A DNA stretch of 5,726 bases. It comes from Candidatus Sediminicultor sextus (GTDB lineage: Bacteria; Atribacterota; Phoenicimicrobiia; Phoenicimicrobiales; Phoenicimicrobiaceae). The notes below the pieces were generated by a model. It did no database searches and was not told the DNA's origin. It saw only the letters and a program-made list of their open reading frames with translations. Within the stretch, counting starts at the first letter, position 1; every line of letters begins with the position of its first letter. Made by a program: the position numbers and the translations under genes. Below, piece after piece: positions 1 to 5,449 of the stretch. The stretch covers positions 12,608 to 18,333 of the forward strand of contig JADBKX010000094.1 in assembly GCA_014894735.1 (NCBI GenBank). Direction: 5' to 3'.

Positions 1-353
1 GGGACGACTTGCGAATATCCTCCTCCTGCTGCTCCACCCTTTATTCCGAAGACCGGTCCCATCGAGGGTTCGCGCAGGGTATTGATTACTTTTTTACCTA
101 TCTTGGCTAAACCTTGGCCTAAGCCGATGGTAGTTACCGTCTTACCTTCTCCTAAAGGGGTTGGGGTGATGGCAGTGACTACAATGTATTTTGCTTGAGG
201 ACGGTCTTGCAGTCTCTTTAGAATATCCGGAGTGACCTTGGCTTTATATTTACCATAAAGGTCTAATTCGTCTTCTCTTATTCCGATAGATTCAGCGATT
301 TCGGTGATCGGTTTTAGTATAGCCTCTTGAGCAATCTGTAGATCTGATTTCAT
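1..353 (-). CDS. fhs: Formate--tetrahydrofolate ligase, N-terminal part (cut by window edge)
   Basis: Fhs (10-formyl-THF synthetase) joins formate to tetrahydrofolate using ATP in the cytoplasm. The product feeds purine synthesis, formyl-Met and, in acetogens or glycine users, the Wood-Ljungdahl methyl branch or its reverse. I translated the minus strand by hand: it starts MKSDLQIAQEA and stays open for 117 codons to the edge. The P-loop TPLGEGKT is at residues 65-72, and the family signature REPSMGPVFGIKGGAAGGGY is at about 94-113. The full protein is usually about 550-560 residues, so roughly the first fifth is present. The ATG at 353-351 is fixed by a strong Shine-Dalgarno sequence 5 nt upstream and by the usual N-terminus of the family. 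A tandem glycine riboswitch and a terminator-like hairpin lie in its leader. It diverges from guaA. The function is clear; whether it is the first gene of a longer one-carbon operon cannot be seen. Confidence 0.96.
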   Translation of the reverse strand, partial: MKSDLQIAQEAILKPITEIAESIGIREDELDLYGKYKAKVTPDILKRLQDRPQAKYIVVTAITPTPLGEGKTVTTIGLGQGLAKIGKKVINTLREPSMGPVFGIKGGAAGGGYSQVV

Positions 354-358
354 GAGAT

Positions 359-366
359 ACCTCCTT
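359..366 (-). promoter_or_regulatory. Ribosome binding site of fhs
   Basis: The minus strand reads AAGGAGGT, a near-perfect anti-16S match, 5 nt before the ATG at 353. It lies downstream of the riboswitch terminator hairpin and is not part of it. Control is therefore more likely at the level of transcription than by masking this site. Confidence 0.9.
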
Positions 367-390
367 AGTTTTTTGTTATTTATTTTAGTT

Positions 391-446
391 AAAATAATAA
401 AAGACAGAAAAAGAATATTTAAAGATTATTCCTGCTCTGTCTTTTT
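391..446 (-). terminator. Riboswitch-controlled intrinsic terminator in the fhs leader
   Basis: On the minus strand AAAAGACAGA (445 to 436) pairs with TCTGTCTTTT (408 to 399), ten perfect base pairs. A second 5-bp stem inside the loop (431-427 with 417-413) extends the hairpin. It is followed by a T-rich stretch, ATTATTTT (398-391). The stem has few G/C pairs and the T tract is interrupted, so termination may be partial. The 5' arm contains the CAGA that also forms the 3' side of P1 of aptamer II. The hairpin and the closed aptamer therefore exclude each other, the expected design of a glycine-ON transcriptional switch. Confidence 0.6.
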
Positions 447-522
447 ACCTGAGAGATTTTTTTCGTTATTAATAGATAACAAAAAATTACCCCTTCGGTG
501 TTTATTAAAAAACTTTCCAGAG
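435..522 (-). ncRNA. Glycine riboswitch aptamer II (gene-proximal)
   Basis: P1 is CTCTG (522-518) with CAGAG (439-435). The core ACCGAAGGGGTAA is at 499-487. P3 is a long A/T helix across about 488-457 with a loop near 471-466. The conserved 3' part CTCAGGTAAAAAGACAGAG is at 453-435. It has T where aptamer I has C in the CAGGC motif; the P3-side partner in the core changes too (GGGGT for GGGGC). The 3' strand of P1 is also the start of the terminator arm, so this aptamer is the one directly coupled to gene expression. Confidence 0.85.
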
Positions 523-530
523 TTCTGTCC

Positions 531-622
531 AGTAAGGGTCCTTTTGCCTGAGAGTTTAAATGTATCATACATCGTGCCCCTTCGGCTCCTTTTCTAATAA
601 AGAAAAGACTTCTCCCCCTACT
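531..622 (-). ncRNA. Glycine riboswitch aptamer I (promoter-proximal)
   Basis: P1 is formed by AGTAGGG (622-616) with CCCTTACT (538-531), allowing one bulged T. P2 is CTTTTC (607-602) with GAAAAG (594-589). The conserved GCCGAAGGGGC core is at 586-576. The outer P3 helix is ATGTA/TACAT with a TGA loop (572-560). The conserved CTCAGGCAAAAGGACC is at 552-537. All parts of the glycine aptamer are present, so it should bind ligand. Confidence 0.88.
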
Positions 623-625
623 TTC

Positions 626-641
626 ATACAGATTACTGTAT
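626..641. repeat. Inverted repeat at the 5' edge of the riboswitch
   Basis: ATACAG, ATTA, CTGTAT: two perfect 6-bp arms around a 4-bp spacer. In the minus-strand transcript it could form a small hairpin that takes up the TCTG needed for the P0/kink-turn of the glycine riboswitch. It could instead be a protein operator. Six-bp arms in A/T-rich DNA may arise by chance, but the overlap with P0 makes it worth noting. Confidence 0.45.
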
Positions 642-700
642 TTAATTAGGAGAAATATTTTTCTTGGTACTAATTTTTTAATTTACTATCATGCATTCTA

Positions 701-729
701 AACATAACTAAATATATATACTACATCAA
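701..729 (-). promoter_or_regulatory. Candidate promoter of fhs
   Basis: On the minus strand TTGATG (729-724) and TATGTT (706-701) are separated by 17 nt. Each matches the sigma-70 consensus at 4 of 6 bases. Transcription would start near 694, about 60 nt before the riboswitch. In DNA this A/T-rich, such matches are common, so this is only the best candidate I found. Confidence 0.3.
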
Positions 730-745
730 TTTATAAAAATCCTTC

Positions 746-777
746 TTTTTTTTAAAAAAAATTTAAAAATATTAAAT
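746..777. other. T8A8 palindrome and A-tract upstream of the guaA promoters
   Basis: Eight T followed by eight A (746-761) form a perfect 16-bp palindrome, followed by more A/T runs to about 777. This lies roughly 40-70 bp upstream of the start expected from the first guaA promoter, where an UP element would sit. Such tracts bend DNA. The UP-element role is inferred from position and composition. Confidence 0.35.
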
Positions 778-801
778 AAATATGGTTACAAATTAAAGAT
801 A

Positions 802-810
802 TGTTATAAT
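802..810 (+). promoter_or_regulatory. Candidate guaA promoter P1 (extended -10)
   Basis: TGTTATAAT is a perfect -10 hexamer (805-810) with the TG extension one base upstream. No good -35 box is seen at 16-18 bp, which extended -10 promoters can do without. The A/T tract upstream could help. The start would be near 817, giving a leader of about 85 nt. Confidence 0.55.
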
Positions 811-829
811 TATTACTGTGAATAAATTA

Positions 830-858
830 TTGATAGTAAATTGTTGAATATTTATAAA
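830..858 (+). promoter_or_regulatory. Candidate guaA promoter P2
   Basis: TTGATA (830-835) and TATAAA (853-858) are 17 bp apart, each 5 of 6 to the sigma-70 consensus. Transcription would start near 865, giving a leader of about 36 nt before the TTG codon. That short leader has no room for a purine riboswitch. P1 and P2 would be tandem promoters about 48 bp apart. Confidence 0.6.
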
Positions 859-886
859 GTATTTCATAGAAATCGAAAAGGGTAAA

Positions 887-894
887 CTGGAGGG
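887..894 (+). promoter_or_regulatory. Ribosome binding site that fixes the TTG start of guaA
   Basis: CTGGAGGG lies 6 nt before the TTG at 901. The next in-frame ATG lies well inside the gene, beyond the first glutaminase motifs. The strong site and the spacing therefore decide in favour of the TTG start. Confidence 0.8.
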
Positions 895-900
895 ATTTGT

Positions 901-2451
901 TTGAAAAAAGAAAAAAGGAAAGAATGGATTGCAATTTTAGATTTTGGTTCACAATATACCCAATTAATTGCCAGACGGATAAGAGAAGCTAAGGTTTATT
1001 CGGAAATACTTCCTTATTCTGTTGACTTGGAAAAAATACGACAGGATCCACCTAAAGGGGTTATCCTCTCTGGGGGACCCGCAAGCGTATATGAAGTTCA
1101 AGCACCAGTGTGTGATAAAAAGATATTTGAATTAGGCATTCCCATATTAGGAATTTGTTATGGTGCCCAACTGATTGCCCAATTTTCAGGAGGTAAAGTG
1201 GTAAAAACATCTCAGGCAGAATATGGCAGGGTTAATATTATTTTGGATAATCAAGAGGATATTTTTTATGGATTTCCTAAAGAGACCGATTGTTGGATGA
1301 GTCATCAAGATTTAGTAGAAGCTCTTCCTCTAAATTTTAAAGCCATCGCTCGTAGCGAAAATACCAAAGTTGCAGCCATGGTAAATAAGGAGAAGAAAAT
1401 TTATGGAATCCAATTTCATCCTGAAGTTACCCATACACCTTTAGGAAAAAAGATATTTGAGAATTTTCTGTATAAGATATGCCAGTGTAAGCCTAGTTGG
1501 AATCTGGAGTCATTCATCGAACAATCTGTAAAGGGGATTAAAGAAAAAGTTGGCAAAGGTAGGGTAGTAGCTGGCGTAAGTGGAGGGATAGATTCATTGG
1601 TGGCAGCAGTATTAACCCACAAGGCTATTGGCAATCAGCTATATTGTATTTTCATTAATAATGGCCTATTAAGAAAGGGAGAAGCGGAAGAAGTACAAAA
1701 AAGATTTAAAGACAATTTTAAAATAGATTTAATATATGTTGATGCCTCTGAGAGATTTTTAAAGAGATTGAAAGGCGTAAGTGACCCCGAGAAAAAGAGA
1801 ATGGTCGTTGGGGAAGAATTTATCCGAGTATTTGAAGAAAAGGCAAAAGACATCGGTAAGGTAGAATATTTATTACAAGGGACTCTCTATCCTGATGTAA
1901 TAGAGAGTATTTCCTTAGAAGGTCCTTCTTCAAAGATTAAATCTCATCATAATGTAGGTGGATTACCTGAGGAAATGAAACTTAAAGTCCTGGAGCCTTT
2001 AAAATATTTGTTTAAGGATGAAGTGAGGAAAATAGCGAAAAAACTAAAGTTTCCTGAAGAGGTAATCTGGAGACAACCTTTCCCTGGGCCGGGGTTATCT
2101 ATAAGAGTAATTGGTTTGGCCGATAAAGAAAAGTTAGATATTTTAAGAGAAGCAGATGAGATAATTAAGCAGGAAATAAAAAAGAATAACTTATATAAAA
2201 AGGTCTGGCAATCTTTCGGTATTCTGCTTCCGATAAAGACGGTAGGAGTGATGGGAGATATTCGAACCTATGATTTTGTTCTTGCCTTGAGAATTGTAAA
2301 TAGCAGTGATGGGATGACTGCTGACTGGGCGAAAATTTCAGATAAAATATTAGGAGAGATATCTAATAGAATTATCAACGAGGTTAAAGGTATTAACCGC
2401 GTGGTATATGATATAAGCTCAAAACCACCAGCAACGATCGAATGGGAATGA
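901..2451 (+). CDS. guaA: GMP synthase (glutamine-hydrolysing)
   Basis: GuaA converts XMP to GMP with ATP and ammonia taken from glutamine, the last step of the guanine branch, in the cytoplasm. The protein has 516 residues, normal for the bacterial single-chain enzyme. The class I glutaminase domain spans about 8-195, with the triad Cys86 (GICYGAQ), His173 and Glu175 (FHPEVTHT). The ATP pyrophosphatase domain spans about 205-400: PP-loop SGGIDS at 227-232, LLQGTLYPDVIES at 324-336, SHHNVGGLP at 348-356. The dimerisation domain follows RQPFPGPGL (391-399) and ends in KPPATIEWE, the family C-terminus, so the gene is complete. It starts with TTG behind a good ribosome binding site. INNGLLRKGE at about 252-261 has N where many homologues have D (VDNGLLR); the triad and PP-loop are intact. 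It diverges from fhs and is followed by purA after 211 bp without a clear terminator. Confidence 0.98.
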   Translation: MKKEKRKEWIAILDFGSQYTQLIARRIREAKVYSEILPYSVDLEKIRQDPPKGVILSGGPASVYEVQAPVCDKKIFELGIPILGICYGAQLIAQFSGGKVVKTSQAEYGRVNIILDNQEDIFYGFPKETDCWMSHQDLVEALPLNFKAIARSENTKVAAMVNKEKKIYGIQFHPEVTHTPLGKKIFENFLYKICQCKPSWNLESFIEQSVKGIKEKVGKGRVVAGVSGGIDSLVAAVLTHKAIGNQLYCIFINNGLLRKGEAEEVQKRFKDNFKIDLIYVDASERFLKRLKGVSDPEKKRMVVGEEFIRVFEEKAKDIGKVEYLLQGTLYPDVIESISLEGPSSKIKSHHNVGGLPEEMKLKVLEPLKYLFKDEVRKIAKKLKFPEEVIWRQPFPGPGLSIRVIGLADKEKLDILREADEIIKQEIKKNNLYKKVWQSFGILLPIKTVGVMGDIRTYDFVLALRIVNSSDGMTADWAKISDKILGEISNRIINEVKGINRVVYDISSKPPATIEWE

Positions 2452-2454
2452 AAA

Positions 2455-2489
2455 CAGTCGCTAGTCGTTAGTGAATAGTCGTTAGTAAA
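2455..2489 (+). repeat. Heptamer array A1 (TAGTNNN) after guaA
   Basis: Five consecutive 7-bp units begin 3 bp after the guaA stop. The first is CAGTCGC; the next four are TAGT followed by CGT, GAA, CGT and AAA. The period is exactly 7 with no slippage. The same units recur in opposite orientation at 4102-4136. They resemble the short tandemly repeated heptamers known from some cyanobacterial spacers in kind, not in sequence. The function is unknown. Confidence 0.8.
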
Positions 2490-2516
2490 GAAGAAAATAG
2501 AATACAAGAACCAAGT

Positions 2517-2585
2517 TAGTATATAGTATGAAGTGAAAAACGAAAAATACAAAGCGTAAAATCATAGTTTAAAATTTAAAATTTA
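2517..2585. repeat. Degenerate heptamer-like stretch in the guaA-purA spacer
   Basis: Two units, TAGTATA and TAGTATG (2517-2530), resemble family A. They are followed by A-rich sequence that can be read in sevens (AAGTGAA, AAACGAA and so on) and by TTTAAAA repeated twice plus TTTA (2568-2585). The first two units and the TTTAAAA pair are plain; the part between is suggestive only. Confidence 0.4.
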
Positions 2586-2594
2586 TCTCATGCC

Positions 2595-2629
2595 TATACG
2601 CTAAACGCTGTACGCTCTACGCTATAAAT
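2595..2629 (+). repeat. Heptamer array B (TNNACGC) before purA
   Basis: Four units of the form TNNACGC have variable bases AT, AA, GT and CT, followed by a decayed fifth unit, TATAAAT. They lie about 35 bp before purA. Only bases 2-3 vary; ACGC and the leading T are constant. This is a separate family from the TAGTNNN array in the same spacer. Confidence 0.75.
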
Positions 2630-2662
2630 GGCTAAAATATCGAAAGGATAGGTAGTATTTTT

Positions 2663-3958
2663 ATGTCTACATTAGTAGTAGTTGGATCTCAATGGGGAGA
2701 CGAAGGAAAAGGTAAAATAACTGATTTGCTTTCCGAGGAAGCAGACATTATTGTTAGATATCAAGGAGGTTGTAATGCGGGTCATACGGTAGTAAAGGGA
2801 GATAAACAATTTATCTTTCACCTTATACCTTCTGGTATCTTGCATAAAGGGGTAAAATGTCTTATCGGTAACGGAGTGGTGGTAGATCCGGAAGCTTTAT
2901 TGCAGGAAATAGAAAATTTAAAGAGAGAAAACATAGAAATCGATGACAATTTATTCATAGATTTTAAAGCCCATGTCGTCTTACCTTATCATAAAACCTT
3001 GGATGAGATAAAAGAAATGAAAAGAGGGAAAGATAAAATAGGTACAACCAAAAGAGGTATTGGTCCAGCTTATGCAGATAAAATTGCTCGTACCGGGATA
3101 AGAATGATTGATTTGATCGATGAAAAGTTTTTACCAAAAAAATTAGAGAATAATCTAAACGAAAAGGATACTATTTTTGAAAAATTATATGGGCTTAAAA
3201 TATCTAATCAGGAAAAGAAGGACATTTTAAAAAAATATAGGGAATATGGTCAATTGTTAAAAAGATACGTGACAGATGTTTCCCTATACTTAAATCAGGC
3301 AATTAATGAAAATAAAAAAATATTATTTGAAGGTGCTCAAGGGACTCTCTTAGATGTTGACCATGGGACTTTTCCTTATGTAACTTCCTCAAATCCAATA
3401 GCCGGCGGGGCTTGCATCGGGACAGGTGTAGGTCCTACTAAGATAGACAAAGTTATGGGAATAACCAAAGCCTATACTACCCGAGTAGGAAGAGGGCCTT
3501 TTCCCACTGAGCTAAAAGGGGAATTAGGAGAAGATATCCGCCAAAAAGGAGGAGAATTTGGAGCAACTACTGGAAGGCCTCGAAGATGTGGTTGGTTCGA
3601 TGCGGTAGTAGTGAACTACGCAGTCAGAATAAATGGGATGGATAACATGGTTTTAACCAAGATAGATGTCCTAAGCGATTTTGGCAAGATCAAAATATGC
3701 ACTTCTTATAAGTACAATGAAGAAATAATAGAAGAGTTCCCAGTTAATTTAGAGATCTTACAGAACTGTATCCCGGTATATGAAGAGATGGAAGGATGGA
3801 AAGGAGATATTTCTCAGATAACTAAATATAGAGACCTTCCTAAGCAATTAAAGGATTATATTAACCGAATAGAAGAATTGGTAAAAACCAAAGTAGTTAT
3901 AATATCTGTAGGTCCCAAAAGAAGTCAAACTATAATTCGAGAAAAAATATTTAAATAA
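2663..3958 (+). CDS. purA: Adenylosuccinate synthetase
   Basis: PurA joins IMP and aspartate using GTP to give adenylosuccinate, the first committed step to AMP, in the cytoplasm as a homodimer. The 431 residues are close to the usual bacterial length of about 425-430. The N-terminal GTP-binding motif WGDEGKGK is at 11-18, with catalytic Asp13. NAGHT at 38-42 carries catalytic His41. GTTKRGIGP is at 127-135, LFEGAQGTLLD at 221-231, YTTRVGRGPFPTE at 271-283 and GATTGRPRRCGWFD at 300-313. The guanine-recognition segment LTKIDVLSD is at 331-339, and the C-terminal SVGPKRSQTI at 415-424. All are intact, so the enzyme should be active. The ATG at 2663 gives the standard N-terminus. Its ribosome binding site is weak: GATAGGT ends 9 nt upstream and AAAGGA is further back. 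Heptamer arrays lie on both sides. No separate promoter is evident, so transcription from guaA is likely. Confidence 0.98.
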   Translation: MSTLVVVGSQWGDEGKGKITDLLSEEADIIVRYQGGCNAGHTVVKGDKQFIFHLIPSGILHKGVKCLIGNGVVVDPEALLQEIENLKRENIEIDDNLFIDFKAHVVLPYHKTLDEIKEMKRGKDKIGTTKRGIGPAYADKIARTGIRMIDLIDEKFLPKKLENNLNEKDTIFEKLYGLKISNQEKKDILKKYREYGQLLKRYVTDVSLYLNQAINENKKILFEGAQGTLLDVDHGTFPYVTSSNPIAGGACIGTGVGPTKIDKVMGITKAYTTRVGRGPFPTELKGELGEDIRQKGGEFGATTGRPRRCGWFDAVVVNYAVRINGMDNMVLTKIDVLSDFGKIKICTSYKYNEEIIEEFPVNLEILQNCIPVYEEMEGWKGDISQITKYRDLPKQLKDYINRIEELVKTKVVIISVGPKRSQTIIREKIFK

Positions 3959-3990
3959 ACAACTTGATGGTCTAGAAATTTTCTTTTTCC

Positions 3991-4026
3991 GTGAACTTCT
4001 GGTATTTAACTTTAGTGCCAGATCAC
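3991..4026. other. Imperfect stem-loop in the purA-purB spacer
   Basis: GTGA (3991-3994) pairs with TCAC (4023-4026), and TCTGG (3998-4002) with CCAGA (4018-4022), with a 3-nt bulge and a 15-nt loop. No T run follows on either strand, so it is not a standard terminator. It could be an RNA processing or stabilising element between purA and purB, or chance. Confidence 0.3.
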
Positions 4027-4101
4027 TTAAAAGGTTAAATCTATTATAGATAAAATAGTTATGCTTAAGAGCTCTAATTGTATATTTTGCATTTTGTTTT
4101 T

Positions 4102-4136
4102 AAAACTAACGACTATTCACTATTCACTAACGACTA
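4102..4136 (-). repeat. Heptamer array A2 (TAGTNNN), inverted copy before purB
   Basis: On the minus strand five exact 7-bp units read TAGT followed by CGT, GAA, GAA, CGT and TTT. It is array A1 in opposite orientation with one additional GAA unit in the middle. It ends 5 bp before the purB ribosome binding site. The change in unit number between copies points to expansion or contraction of whole heptamers. Confidence 0.8.
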
Positions 4137-4140
4137 AATA

Positions 4141-4149
4141 AGAGGTGAT
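4141..4149 (+). promoter_or_regulatory. Ribosome binding site that fixes the purB start
   Basis: AGAGGTGAT lies 4 nt before the ATG at 4154. It contains the GTG at 4145 that gives a longer open frame. That GTG is part of the ribosome binding site and is not the start. Confidence 0.8.
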
Positions 4150-4153
4150 AATA

Positions 4154-5449
4154 ATGATTGATAGATATTCCCTCCCGGTTATGAAAAATATCTGGGAAGA
4201 GAAGAATAGATATAAAATTTGGTTAAAAATAGAGCTTTTAGTTTGTGAAGCTTTATTTGAATTAGGAAAGATAGGCCAAGAAGCTATTGAAAACATCAGA
4301 AAAAATGCCAGATATTCTTTAAACCGTATTCAGGAAATAGAAAAAATGACTCAGCACAATGTACTAGCTTTTACTACTGCTGTGGGAGAAAATTTAGGAG
4401 AGTATTCCCGTTATTTCCATCAAGGATTAACCTCTTCTGATATATTAGATACTTCTTTAGCCTTGATGTTAAAGCAGTCTGCTGAAATAATCATAGAAGA
4501 TATTGATAATTTGATAAATGCATTAAAAGAAAAAGCTTTAGAGCACAAATATACTCTGATGGTAGGAAGGACACATGGTGTTCATGCCGAACCGATTACT
4601 TTTGGCTTTAAAATGGCTTTATGGTTCTCAGAAATGGAGAGAAATTTGGAAAGGATGAAGAGGGCGCAGGAAGAAATAAGTTATGGTAAGATATCGGGTG
4701 CAGTCGGCACTTTTGCCCATATTGACCTCCATGTCGAGGAATATGTTTGTGAAAAATTAAGTCTGAAACCAGCAAAGATTTCTAATCAAATTATTCAAAG
4801 AGACCGACATGCCTATTATTTAGGTACCTTAGCAGTAATTGCCAGTTCTTTAGAAAAGTTTGCCACTGAAATAAGGGGGCTACAGAGGACTGAAATTTAC
4901 GAAGCAGAAGAAAAATTTTCCCCTGGGCAGAAGGGTTCTTCAGCTATGCCACATAAGAGAAATCCCATAATTTGTGAGAGAATTTGCGGACTTTCCCGAG
5001 TAGTTAGAGCTAATGCTATGACCGCTCTGGAAAATGTAAACCTATGGCACGAGAGAGACATTTCTCATTCTTCTGCAGAGCGGATTATTATTCCCGATAG
5101 CAATATTCTCGTTGATTATATGTTACAAAAATTTACTAACCTTATTTCTAATTTAAATGTATATCCCGAGCGAATGAAAGAAAATTTGGAAAAAACCAAA
5201 GGTCTGATCTTTTCTCAAAAGATAATGTTGGCCCTTACCGAAAAAGGTCTTTCCCGAGAGGAAGCTTATAGGATAGTGCAGGGAATTTCTATGCGGGTCT
5301 GGCAGGGTCAAACCGATTTTAAAGAACTTTTATTGGGGGACCCGGAAGTAGGTAAATATTTAACAAAATCAGAAATAGAAGAATGCTTTGATTATCAGAA
5401 TTATCTGAAAAATATAGACCCAATATTTATCAGAGTATTTAATGAATAG
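4154..5449 (+). CDS. purB: Adenylosuccinate lyase
   Basis: PurB removes fumarate from two substrates: SAICAR (giving AICAR in the main purine path) and adenylosuccinate (giving AMP). It belongs to the fumarase/aspartase superfamily and works as a homotetramer in the cytoplasm. From the ATG at 4154 the protein is 431 residues and starts MIDRYSLPVM, the usual beginning for this type; the frame stays open to a GTG at 4145, but that lies inside the ribosome binding site. Motifs: TQHNV at 66-70 (His68), YFHQGLTSSD at 87-96 (His89), GRTHGVHAEPITFG at 138-151 (His141), and the superfamily signature GSSAMPHKRNP at 261-271 on the mobile catalytic loop. The histidine positions agree with those I recall for the Bacillus subtilis enzyme. 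The gene is complete. It follows purA by 195 bp and carries out the reaction next after PurA. I found no convincing promoter of its own and no clear terminator after it. Confidence 0.98.
   Translation: MIDRYSLPVMKNIWEEKNRYKIWLKIELLVCEALFELGKIGQEAIENIRKNARYSLNRIQEIEKMTQHNVLAFTTAVGENLGEYSRYFHQGLTSSDILDTSLALMLKQSAEIIIEDIDNLINALKEKALEHKYTLMVGRTHGVHAEPITFGFKMALWFSEMERNLERMKRAQEEISYGKISGAVGTFAHIDLHVEEYVCEKLSLKPAKISNQIIQRDRHAYYLGTLAVIASSLEKFATEIRGLQRTEIYEAEEKFSPGQKGSSAMPHKRNPIICERICGLSRVVRANAMTALENVNLWHERDISHSSAERIIIPDSNILVDYMLQKFTNLISNLNVYPERMKENLEKTKGLIFSQKIMLALTEKGLSREEAYRIVQGISMRVWQGQTDFKELLLGDPEVGKYLTKSEIEECFDYQNYLKNIDPIFIRVFNE

Larger units (their letters stand above)
435..632 (-). promoter_or_regulatory. 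Tandem glycine riboswitch (gcvT element) upstream of fhs
   Basis: Read on the minus strand, this leader carries the conserved glycine-riboswitch core twice: CCGAAGGGG (585-577 and 498-490) followed by CTCAGG-N-AAAA (552-542 and 453-443). A kink-turn joining leader and linker is also visible. Leader TCTG (632-629) pairs with linker CAGA (527-524); next comes a 3-nt bulge TAT (628-626), then GA (625-624) opposite GA (529-528), next to P1 of aptamer I. This matches the P0/kink-turn known from tandem glycine riboswitches. The RNA binds glycine and usually activates glycine-cleavage or transport genes; here the next gene is fhs. The overlap with the downstream terminator predicts activation by glycine. 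The family assignment is secure from conserved bases; the direction of control is inferred. Confidence 0.93.

Noticed and set aside
352..597. 81-codon plus-strand open frame, rich in Leu and Phe
   Set aside because: It lies entirely over the antisense of the glycine riboswitch and the fhs leader, whose conserved bases explain the sequence. It has no ribosome binding site.
1416..1853. Two minus-strand open frames of 72 codons inside guaA
   Set aside because: They are antisense shadows of a well-conserved gene, without ribosome binding sites or recognisable motifs.
2268..2552. 94-codon minus-strand open frame over the end of guaA and the spacer
   Set aside because: It overlaps the conserved guaA C-terminus and the heptamer array. 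Its hydrophobic look comes from A/T-rich codons, and no start signal is seen.
2455..2629. CRISPR-like array
   Set aside because: Units are 7 bp with no spacers, far too short for CRISPR repeats, and no cas genes are present.
3971..3990. Small terminator AGAAA/TTTCT followed by T run after purA
   Set aside because: The loop would be a single base, so the stem cannot form.
4039..4051. ATCTAT-T-ATAGAT palindrome as an operator or promoter for purB
   Set aside because: Six-bp arms of this composition are expected by chance here, and no -35 box lies at 16-18 bp from either -10-like hexamer.
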